Shown piece after piece: positions 1 through 4,737 of a DNA stretch of 5,366 nucleotides (within the stretch, counting starts at the first letter, position 1; every line of letters starts with the position of its first letter). Origin of the DNA: Oscillospiraceae bacterium (lineage in GTDB: Bacteria; Bacillota; Clostridia; Oscillospirales; Oscillospiraceae); contig JAJQHT010000234.1 of assembly GCA_021199595.1 (NCBI GenBank), forward strand, positions 1-5,366, written 5' to 3'. The notes below the pieces were generated by a model. That model saw only the letters and a list, made by a program, of their open reading frames with translations. It ran no database searches and was not told the DNA's origin. A program made the position numbers and the translations under genes.

Positions 1-2014
1 GGCCGCCGTCCCACTGCCACTCGATTTCGCAGTCGGTGCCGCTGTTCAGCCAGGCCAGCTGGAGGTTCAGGGAGGTGAACATGGACATATCGCCCTCAGA
101 CGCGCCCATGAGGATGCGGGTCCAGGCGGGGCTTTCCGTCCCCTCGTCGCCGATATAGTTCAGCGGGTTGTACAGGGAGACGATGTTGTTGCCGTACTCG
201 TCCCCTTCTTCAATTTCCGCGATGTCGGCGGCGTAAGCCTCCACCATCTCCTCATAAGTGGAGTAGTTGGCGGAGTCGGTGCTGCTGCCCGCCGCCTGGG
301 TGGTGCCCGCGTCGGGAGTGCCCACGGTCATGGTGTCGCCTGCGCTGTCTACGTTCTCGTTCTGGGTGGCGCTGTCGGCGTCGCCGGCCTGGTCGGGCAG
401 GTCGCCGTCCGCGTCGCTGGGTATCTCGCCGCCCATGTCGCTGGGCAGACTGCTGCTGTCGGCGTCGAAGTCGCCGCCCATGTTGCCGCCTCTGCCGCCA
501 CCGGAGGGCAGGTCAGCCGTGTCGATGTCGCCCAGAGCGCTGGTGTCCCCATCGGGCAGCTCACTCATGTTGCCCCGACCGGTCTCGCCGCCCGCGAAGT
601 CTGCCGCGCCGTTCATGCCGCTGGGCAGGTTGCCCGTCTTGCCGCCGCCGGAGCTGGCGGTGTAACGGCCCTCCAGGAAGGCAGCGGCCTTGTCCTCGGT
701 GGTCATAGCGGCCACTTCCTCGTCGGAGAGGGCGTTGCCGTCCTCATCAAACCAGGTCCAGCCGTCCGCATAGTCCAGGTTGTCCAAATACCACTGGAGG
801 TTGGAGACAAACTCCGCCAGATAGAGGTCCAGATAGCTGCCGCCGTAGCCGTTGGTGTCGGCGTACAGCTCCTCGTCGTACTCGATGGTCAGGGAAACGG
901 TGCTGGTCAGCTCGCCGTCGCCGTCCAGGTCAAAGCCCACGTCGGCCTCGTCCACGGTCAGATCCTGCTCGTTGATATAGTCCATATAGGACTCGGAGAG
1001 GTATTCCGCCAGCTGCGCCTGGAAGTCGGAGCCGAATTCGTAATCGGTATCCAGATAATACTCAAAGGCTAGAGCCATATCCGCCTCGTAGAGGGACGTA
1101 ATAGCGCTGTAGGCGATGCAGCCCCAGGCCCCGTCGGACAGCTCCACTTCCTCGCCGTCGATGGTGACGGTGGTGGAATAGCTGCCGTCCTCGTTCAGGT
1201 AGCAGCCAACCGCCCCCACTTCCGCCTGATAGGGGTAGAAGTCGGAGTTGTTGGAGGTGGCGGCGAACATGGTGGCGTGTGCGCCGCCGCCGCTGCCACC
1301 GGTGGAGACGAAGTAGTCCACGCTGCCGGGCAGGTTGCCCAACAGGATGTTGTACTTGACGAACCGGGTGGCTGCCTTCTGGTCGGACAGGCAGGAGGGC
1401 GCGTCGCCGGTGTAGTAGGTTTCGCCGTCCTCATTGGTGGCGGTGTCCTGCTTGCCCCGGTTGCCGCAGGCGACGTTGATATAGCCCTCAGCGGCGTAGG
1501 TGGTGGCGGCCTGGGTGTTGGTGGAGGAGCTGTAGCCTGCCGCACCGGTGTTCAAAATCACCGGGGCGGTGGCGGCGGTGTAAACCTGACCGTTGGTGCT
1601 GGTGATCTCCGCGTCATAGTCGATGACCAAGCTGCCGTTGACCGCTTCGCTGTAGCTGTCCGCCGTCACGTCGGCAGTGCCGTCCCCGTCGGTGTCGATG
1701 CCGGTGACGTACCCGCCGGGAACGCAGACGGACACGCCCTCCTCGTCCTCGATCTCCGGGTAGGCCACGGCGGAGACGATGGACATGACCCAGGCGTCCG
1801 CGCCAGAGTCGTAGCTCCAGGTGTAGTCGGTGTTGTTGGCCAGGTTCAGCGTCTCCTCGATATACGCTTTGTCAGAGGCATCGGAGACGGTGGAGGTAGT
1901 GGCGGCGGATGTGTCCGCCTGTGTGGAGCTGTCCTCCGTGGCCGAGCTGTCGCCGCAGGCGGCCAGGCTCAGTACCATGGCGAAGGAGAGCAGAAGCGCG
2001 AGAAGTTTCTTCAT
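1..2014 (-). CDS. Subtype-B tannase-like / feruloyl-esterase-like alpha/beta-hydrolase lipoprotein (3' end cut by window edge)
   Basis: Seen: an open frame of 671 codons starts at the ATG at 2014-2012, 8 nt after GGAGGG (minus strand), and is still open at base 1. Residues 1-20 are a lipoprotein signal peptide (MKKLL, hydrophobic core, lipobox LAAC with Cys20), followed by a Ser/Thr-rich linker to about residue 48. The hydrolase part carries CGNRGKQ (183-189), the nucleophile elbow GGSGG with Ser241, and the downstream run STNNSD-like to YPYQAEVGA (about 253-268) typical of subtype-B tannases. Near the end, SPAWTRILMGASEGDMS (628-644) matches the family's HWRIRxGxxDxDTS block, making Asp642 the likely acid. 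The sequence stops at WDGG; the next codon begins with C, which fits the expected catalytic His. Known: the family hydrolyses galloyl or phenolic esters. Inferred: a cell-surface esterase; substrate unknown. Odd: a long Gly/Asp-rich insert (about 455-582) and two DxDGDG loops. Generic 'alpha/beta hydrolase' is the fallback name. Confidence 0.8.
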   Translation of the reverse strand, partial: MKKLLALLLSFAMVLSLAACGDSSATEDSSTQADTSAATTSTVSDASDKAYIEETLNLANNTDYTWSYDSGADAWVMSIVSAVAYPEIEDEEGVSVCVPGGYVTGIDTDGDGTADVTADSYSEAVNGSLVIDYDAEITSTNGQVYTAATAPVILNTGAAGYSSSTNTQAATTYAAEGYINVACGNRGKQDTATNEDGETYYTGDAPSCLSDQKAATRFVKYNILLGNLPGSVDYFVSTGGSGGGAHATMFAATSNNSDFYPYQAEVGAVGCYLNEDGSYSTTVTIDGEEVELSDGAWGCIAYSAITSLYEADMALAFEYYLDTDYEFGSDFQAQLAEYLSESYMDYINEQDLTVDEADVGFDLDGDGELTSTVSLTIEYDEELYADTNGYGGSYLDLYLAEFVSNLQWYLDNLDYADGWTWFDEDGNALSDEEVAAMTTEDKAAAFLEGRYTASSGGGKTGNLPSGMNGAADFAGGETGRGNMSELPDGDTSALGDIDTADLPSGGGRGGNMGGDFDADSSSLPSDMGGEIPSDADGDLPDQAGDADSATQNENVDSAGDTMTVGTPDAGTTQAAGSSTDSANYSTYEEMVEAYAADIAEIEEGDEYGNNIVSLYNPLNYIGDEGTESPAWTRILMGASEGDMSMFTSLNLQLAWLNSGTDCEIEWQWDGG
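269..652 (-). other. Low-complexity Gly/Asp/Ser-rich insert in the tannase-like protein
   Basis: Residues about 455-582 are rich in Gly, Asp, Ser, Ala and Asn and contain irregular repeats of a short theme: NLPSGMNG (462-469), ELPDGD (485-490), DLPSGGG (501-507), SLPSDMGG (522-529) and DLPDQ (538-542), interleaved with GGNMGG-like runs. It lies between the central part of the fold (with Ser241) and the terminal block holding the likely catalytic Asp642. Such a segment is probably disordered or a flexible surface loop. Its function is unknown. Confidence 0.7.
905..931 (-). other. DxDGDG calcium-loop-like motif 2 in the tannase-like protein
   Basis: Residues 362-370 read DLDGDGELT, again with DxDxDG spacing. 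It falls between the nucleophile and the Gly/Asp-rich insert, in the region where subtype-B tannases carry their lid. A structural metal site is possible; it could also be an ordinary acidic turn. Confidence 0.4.
1670..1696 (-). other. DxDxDG calcium-loop-like motif 1 in the tannase-like protein
   Basis: Residues 107-115 read DTDGDGTAD, the DxDxDGxxD spacing of EF-hand-like or thrombospondin-type calcium loops. It lies in the N-terminal part of the hydrolase, before the nucleophile elbow. Calcium binding is inferred from the motif alone. Confidence 0.4.
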
Positions 2015-2240
2015 GGGAATATCCCTCCTATTGTGGGGCGCTCTGCGCCATCCCCGCCGGGAGCCGTGAGATACCCCCTGTGGAAATGGTGCGCGACCCT
2101 GATTTTTCGTAGTACGCGCTAACTTAGGATATCTTACAATGGAAAACTGAAACGAAGGTGAAACCTCTGTGAATTACACCCACCAATATTCCGTCCGGTT
2201 TCCCCACTTTTTTGGTCAAGGTGTCTAAATAGCGGCCGGA

Positions 2241-2292
2241 GGGGTTTCTCGCTGGGATTACTGATAAGGCTTATTCAAAGGGAGATAACCCC
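2241..2292. repeat. Imperfect inverted repeat, possible long hairpin
   Basis: The left arm GGGGTTTCTC (2241-2250) pairs with the right arm GAGATAACCCC (2282-2292) over 10 bp with one bulged T at 2286. An outer GG (2238-2239) can pair with CC (2294-2295) across an A/G mismatch. The 31-nt loop contains a near-palindrome ATAAGGCTTAT (2264-2274). No T-run follows in either direction, so it does not look like an intrinsic terminator. It sits about 50 bp upstream of the DUF3048 -35 box. Role unknown. Confidence 0.5.
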
Positions 2293-2302
2293 GCCACTGC
2301 AC

Positions 2303-2327
2303 ATTGCTAATTGCAAATTGCGAATTG
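2303..2327. repeat. Tandem heptamer repeat (ATTGCNA, 3.6 copies)
   Basis: The run reads ATTGCTA, ATTGCAA, ATTGCGA and then ATTG, a perfect period of 7 except for one changing base per unit. It ends 15 bp before the DUF3048 -35 box. It is low-GC in otherwise GC-rich DNA. It may be a dispersed intergenic repeat of the host genome or slippage-generated sequence. Confidence 0.7.
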
Positions 2328-2342
2328 TCCCCGGTGTTTCCC

Positions 2343-2371
2343 TTGACGAACAGGTGGAGATACGATACAAT
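2343..2371 (+). promoter_or_regulatory. Sigma-A promoter of the DUF3048 gene
   Basis: TTGACG (2343-2348) and TACAAT (2366-2371) are separated by exactly 17 bp. Transcription would start near 2378, giving a leader of about 50 nt with AAGGAGG at 2414-2420, 7 nt before the ATG. This is a near-consensus vegetative promoter; no operator is evident. Confidence 0.85.
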
Positions 2372-2427
2372 AAAGACCTGTAAAGAGAACGAAAAGAACT
2401 TTATGATACGAACAAGGAGGAACATTT

Positions 2428-3636
2428 ATGAAAAAACTGCTGAGCCTGCTGTTGGCGCTGGCAATGGTGCTGGCCCTGGCGAGCTGCGCCACCGCCCAGG
2501 CGGAGGAGGAACCGGAGGAATCCGCCGAGGTATCCGTGGTGGAAGTAGAGCCTGTGGTGGAGGAAGAGGACGAATCCGAGCCGGAGGAAGAGCTTCCCTT
2601 CGACTGGAGCTATATCAACCCCCTGACCGGCGAGGCCACCGAGGAGGACATTTCCAACAACCGCCCCATCGCCATTATGCTCAACAACATCAAGCAGGCC
2701 CTGCCCCAGTACGGCAACAGCCAGGCGGATGTGTACTATGAAGTGCCCGAAGAGGGCGGTATCACCCGCATTATGGCCCTGTATCAGGACGTGACCGACG
2801 TGGGGGCTATTGGCAGCATCCGCTCCACCCGCCCCTATTATGTCCGGCTGGCCGTGGCCGCTGACTCCATTCTGGTCCACGCCGGAGGCAGCACCGCCGC
2901 CTACAACGTCATCAAGGATTATATGTATAAGTACGGCCTGGTGGACCTGGACTACCTGAGCAAGGGTACCCGCACAGCGGACATCTTCTACCGGGACAGC
3001 GGCCGCCTGGCCTCCGGCTATGCCAGTGAGCACACCCTGTTCACCACTTCTGACAACATCCAGACCTACCTGGAGGAGCACTCCGATGAGATCCGGCTGG
3101 AGCACAAGGACGATTACGAATACGTCCACTACTTCGTGGAGGACGGCGCCCCGGTCAACGGCGATTCCGCCGAAACCATTGATGTCAGTTTCTCCGGCTA
3201 CAAGGGCACCACCTTCACCTATGACAGCGAAGCGGGCAACTACAAGGTCAGCGAGTTCGGCTCCGCCTATGTGGACGGCACCACCGGCTCTCAGGTCAGT
3301 GTGGAGAACGTGGTGGTCATCCAGACCAAAATCGAGGCTCTGAACGATGCCAAAAACCATGTGGCGGTCTACCTGACCGGCACCGGCAGCGGCTACTTCG
3401 CCTGTAACGGGAAGTATGAAAAAATCACCTGGGTCAAGGAGAAAGCCAAGTACACCTATCAGTTCTATGATGAGGACGGCAACGTGGTGGACCTGGGCGT
3501 GGGCAAGACCTACGTCTGCATCGTCGGCCCCGAGCGGGATATCACCATGGACGGCGTGGTGCTGGAGAAGCCGGAGGACGCGGAGGAGACTGAGGATTTG
3601 GCCAACTTCGAGGTCACGGATGACAACGAGGACTGA
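2428..3636 (+). CDS. DUF3048 (YerB-like) lipoprotein
   Basis: The 402-residue protein starts at the ATG 7 nt after AAGGAGG. Residues 1-20 are a lipoprotein signal peptide (MKKLL, hydrophobic core, LASC with Cys20), nearly the same as that of the divergent neighbour. An acidic Glu-rich linker (about 26-56) follows. The DUF3048 N-terminal domain shows NPLTGE (64-69), RPIAIMLNN (79-87), QADVYYEVPEEGGITR (99-114), IRSTRPYYV (131-139) and HAGGS (151-155). The C-terminal DUF3048 domain runs from about 225 to 370 (YVDGTTGSQVSVENVVV, 281-297; WVKE, 335-338; GKTYVCIVGP, 359-368). Length and order are usual for the family, found mostly in Firmicutes. The molecular role of DUF3048 proteins is unproven; a function at the outer face of the membrane is inferred. 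It is monocistronic, with its own promoter and terminator. GC-rich codon use matches the tannase-like gene, not the downstream restriction genes. Confidence 0.93.
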   Translation: MKKLLSLLLALAMVLALASCATAQAEEEPEESAEVSVVEVEPVVEEEDESEPEEELPFDWSYINPLTGEATEEDISNNRPIAIMLNNIKQALPQYGNSQADVYYEVPEEGGITRIMALYQDVTDVGAIGSIRSTRPYYVRLAVAADSILVHAGGSTAAYNVIKDYMYKYGLVDLDYLSKGTRTADIFYRDSGRLASGYASEHTLFTTSDNIQTYLEEHSDEIRLEHKDDYEYVHYFVEDGAPVNGDSAETIDVSFSGYKGTTFTYDSEAGNYKVSEFGSAYVDGTTGSQVSVENVVVIQTKIEALNDAKNHVAVYLTGTGSGYFACNGKYEKITWVKEKAKYTYQFYDEDGNVVDLGVGKTYVCIVGPERDITMDGVVLEKPEDAEETEDLANFEVTDDNED

Positions 3637-3668
3637 TTGCACATTATTTGCGCTGATTTGAACAAGCT

Positions 3669-3709
3669 GGAGACGTTGCAGCAGAAATGTTGCAACGTCT
3701 CCTTGTTTT
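3669..3709 (+). terminator. Strong intrinsic terminator after the DUF3048 gene, possibly two-way
   Basis: Arms at 3669-3683 and 3688-3702 pair over 15 bp (one G-U) around a GAAA tetraloop (3684-3687). The stem is followed by TTGTTTT (3703-3709). It lies 32 bp after the DUF3048 stop and 42 bp beyond the end of the convergent endonuclease gene. Flanking AACAA (3661-3665) and TTGTT (3703-3707) could lengthen the stem. Read leftward, the hairpin is followed only by AGCTTGTT, so termination of the endonuclease transcript is possible but weaker. Confidence 0.88.
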
Positions 3710-3744
3710 ATGTCTTTACAGGTCGCCATTTCCCAGATCAAAGA

Positions 3745-4377
3745 TTAAATCAAGTATGGCAGTAGATTATTCTCAAAAAAGTCCAGCATATCCCCGATGT
3801 CATTGGTATCACGCCACATGTAATAATTTTTCGTGTATTCTTGAAACCAATATGCAATTTCCCTGTTGCGCCGGGGATCTCTTGTAATATCCCCAACAAT
3901 GACAAGCCAAAAGGGAAGAATTTCTTCCGACAGACCACCAGTTTTTCGCAGCAACCGCATCAGTCCAGGAGTAAAATACTTGCAGCTTCTCTCATGTGCA
4001 TTCCCACGCCCGGCTTGCATGGAAGTGTTTTCTACCCAACCATCCTGACGCTTGATCTCCCCAAATAAAATTTTGCCATTTTTCAAATTTCGAATGGCAA
4101 AATCCATTGAGATACCCCATTCATATTTAGGCTTTCCATTTGCTTTCTTTTCCTGCACATCTATATTATAGATTTTGTCCAGCACTTCTTGTGGCAATTG
4201 GTAAGAAGAATAAATGTCTCCAAATTCATGTGGATGTCGCTCTACGAGAAACACGCCCGGAAAAGCGGCGTCTAAAGCAGTTTGCAGCGATATTTGAAAT
4301 AGTTCCTCCGCTTTTAACGCTTTTGCACCACTGATGGTCTGCCAATTTGCTCTTTTGCGCAGTTCCTGTGTGGCCAT
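3745..4377 (-). CDS. MunI-like type II restriction endonuclease (predicted target CAATTG)
   Basis: Seen: 210 residues, close to the length of MunI (about 200). The N-terminal block around NWQTISGAKA (11-20) resembles the MunI N-terminus, supporting the chosen ATG. The PD-(D/E)xK core is Asp92 (SMDFAI), Glu107 and Lys109 in EIKRQDGWVE (107-116). The D-15-E-2-K spacing equals that recalled for MunI. GRGNAHERSCK (123-133) matches the DNA-reading segment shared by MunI and, as GNAxER, by EcoRI; Arg124 and Arg130 are the likely base-contact residues. LPFWLVIVGDITRDP (154-168) and YYMWR (185-189) also match MunI. Known: MunI cuts C^AATTG as a homodimer with Mg2+. Inferred: same target here, since the recognition segment is kept. 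The Pro of the classic PD motif is Met91. The gene lies 17 bp downstream of the controller gene in one operon, and its DNA is much more AT-rich than the genes to the left. No frameshift or missing catalytic residue is seen. Confidence 0.93.
   Translation of the reverse strand: MATQELRKRANWQTISGAKALKAEELFQISLQTALDAAFPGVFLVERHPHEFGDIYSSYQLPQEVLDKIYNIDVQEKKANGKPKYEWGISMDFAIRNLKNGKILFGEIKRQDGWVENTSMQAGRGNAHERSCKYFTPGLMRLLRKTGGLSEEILPFWLVIVGDITRDPRRNREIAYWFQEYTKNYYMWRDTNDIGDMLDFFENNLLPYLI
4195..4200. other. CAATTG site inside the endonuclease gene
   Basis: The palindrome CAATTG, the predicted target of this system, occurs in the R coding sequence where it encodes Gln60-Leu61. By eye it is the only CAATTG in the window. 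The site must be methylated by the partner enzyme for the locus to survive R activity. Confidence 0.75.
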
Positions 4378-4388
4378 AAAATATTTTG

Positions 4389-4397
4389 CCCTCCTTA
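4389..4397 (-). promoter_or_regulatory. Endonuclease ribosome site overlapping the controller stop codon
   Basis: On the minus strand TAAGGAGGG spans the TAA stop of the controller gene (4397-4395) and the Shine-Dalgarno core GGAGGG (4394-4389). The spacer to the R ATG is 11 nt, slightly long. Overlap of stop and ribosome site suggests that R translation is coupled to translation of C. Confidence 0.7.
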
Positions 4398-4601
4398 CAG
4401 TCCCTTGAATAACTCCGAAAGCGTAATTCCAAAACCATTTGCAATTTTATTGATGTTCTCAAGCGAAATGTTCCTTTTTCCGCTTTCGACTGAAGCGAGA
4501 TAGGTTCTATCCATATCAATCTGAAGTGCAAACTTTTCTTGGCTTAAATTTTTTCGTATGCGCAATTCACGGACACGTTCACCAAATTTCCTTTTAATCA
4601 T
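4395..4601 (-). CDS. XRE-family restriction-modification controller (C) protein
   Basis: A 68-residue protein starts at the ATG at 4601, 7 nt after AAGGAGGG. It is a single helix-turn-helix domain with almost no extension: helix 1 about 6-18 (FGERVRELRIRKN), helix 2 20-29 (SQEKFALQID), recognition helix 31-41 (DRTYLASVESG), then SLENINKIANGFGI (46-59) and LSELF (61-65). Size and pattern are those of C proteins, which bind as dimers to operators ahead of their own gene, activating C and R at moderate level and often repressing at high level. The position fits: first gene of a C-R operon, divergent from M. The assignment rests on fold, size and context; a generic XRE repressor is the alternative. 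Its AT-rich composition matches R and M. Confidence 0.87.
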   Translation of the reverse strand: MIKRKFGERVRELRIRKNLSQEKFALQIDMDRTYLASVESGKRNISLENINKIANGFGITLSELFKGL

Positions 4602-4622
4602 ACTCCATCCCTCCTTATGTCT

Positions 4623-4650
4623 ATGATAGTTATAGCTGTATTTAAGTCAA
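4623..4650 (-). promoter_or_regulatory. Promoter of the C-R operon
   Basis: On the minus strand TTGACT (4650-4645) and TATCAT (4628-4623) are separated by 16 bp. The -10 box and spacing are weaker than those of the M promoter, as expected for a promoter needing activation. The predicted start (about 4615-4617) falls at the upstream edge of the C ribosome site, so the leader would be only about 15 nt. Confidence 0.65.
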
Positions 4651-4656
4651 CGGATT

Positions 4657-4689
4657 ATGAGTAACAAATCAGATGTTGACGAGATGAGT
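4657..4689. promoter_or_regulatory. Candidate C-protein operator repeats
   Basis: ATGAGT occurs at 4657-4662 and again at 4684-4689, 27 bp apart; on the minus strand each ACTCAT is followed closely by a CGT-containing stretch. The first copy sits inside the short dyad TTA-TGAG-TAA (4655-4664) between the two -35 boxes; the second lies in the M promoter spacer. Binding at the first could activate C-R, and at the second repress M. No canonical GACT-AGTC C-box is visible, so this is tentative. Confidence 0.35.
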
Positions 4690-4704
4690 TATTTGATATA
4701 TAAT
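4676..4704 (+). promoter_or_regulatory. Sigma-A promoter of the methyltransferase gene
   Basis: TTGACG (4676-4681), a 17-bp spacer and a perfect TATAAT (4699-4704) make a near-consensus promoter. The start should be near 4711, about 27 nt before the ATG, with AAGGAG at 4724-4729. Its strength fits early constitutive methylase expression. Confidence 0.87.
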
Positions 4705-4737
4705 ATAAATATAAAACGATAAAAAGGAGCGTCCTCG

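Larger units (their letters stand above)
2015..2427. other. 413-bp intergenic region between divergent lipoprotein genes
   Basis: This gap separates the start of the tannase-like gene (leftward) from that of the DUF3048 gene (rightward). The right part holds, in order, a long inverted repeat (2241-2292), a tandem heptamer (2303-2327) and the DUF3048 promoter (2343-2371). The left part should carry the tannase promoter, but no good -35/-10 pair is seen; a lone TAAGAT (minus, 2136-2131) has no matching -35 box. GGCGC and GCGCC arms at 2037-2049 could form a small hairpin just upstream of the tannase ribosome site (CCCTCCT at 2023-2029, plus-strand reading). No gene is supported here. Confidence 0.6.
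4602..4737. promoter_or_regulatory. Divergent control region of the C-R operon and M gene
   Basis: This 136-bp AT-rich gap holds a leftward promoter for C-R and a rightward promoter for M, arranged back to back without overlap. Their -35 boxes are mirror copies, GTCAAC (4646-4651) and GTTGAC (4675-4680), 23 bp apart. A factor bound between them could act on both. Ribosome sites lie at each end (C: 4609-4616; M: AAGGAG 4724-4729). Confidence 0.75.

Noticed and set aside
267..665. A 132-codon plus-strand open frame rich in Pro and Ser.
   Set aside because: It is the reverse reading of the Gly/Asp-rich repeat segment; low complexity explains its openness.
905..1696. DxDGDG motifs as dockerin repeats (cellulosome part).
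   Set aside because: Dockerins have two such loops within about 60-70 residues, each followed by a helix. Here the loops are about 255 residues apart inside a hydrolase.
1277..2122. A 281-codon plus-strand open frame rich in Gly and Val.
   Set aside because: It lies opposite the tannase-like gene, whose lipobox, nucleophile and ribosome site are clear. The composition is typical of a GC-rich shadow frame.
2131..2159. A tannase promoter with TAAGAT as the -10 box on the minus strand.
   Set aside because: The hexamer 17 bp upstream (ACCTTC) is far from TTGACA and there is no extended -10, so the call is too weak.
2303..2327. CRISPR-type repeats.
   Set aside because: The units are 7 bp, directly adjacent, with no spacers.
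2401..3741. A 446-codon open frame on the minus strand, longer than the DUF3048 gene it overlaps.
   Set aside because: It is antisense to a clear DUF3048 gene in GC-rich DNA where stop codons are rare. Its Val/Gly/His-rich product shows no recognisable motif.
3745..4377. EcoRI itself or a GAATTC-specific relative.
   Set aside because: GNAxER is shared with EcoRI, but the length, N-terminal NWQ block, EIKRQDGWVE and C-terminal YYMWR fit MunI far better.
4226..4531. A 101-codon minus-strand frame overlapping the R and C genes.
   Set aside because: It crosses both genes in another frame, while the R and C frames have family motifs and good ribosome sites.
4395..4601. An antitoxin or phage-type repressor.
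   Set aside because: No toxin partner or phage gene is nearby, and the position directly before R and divergent from M is that of a C gene.
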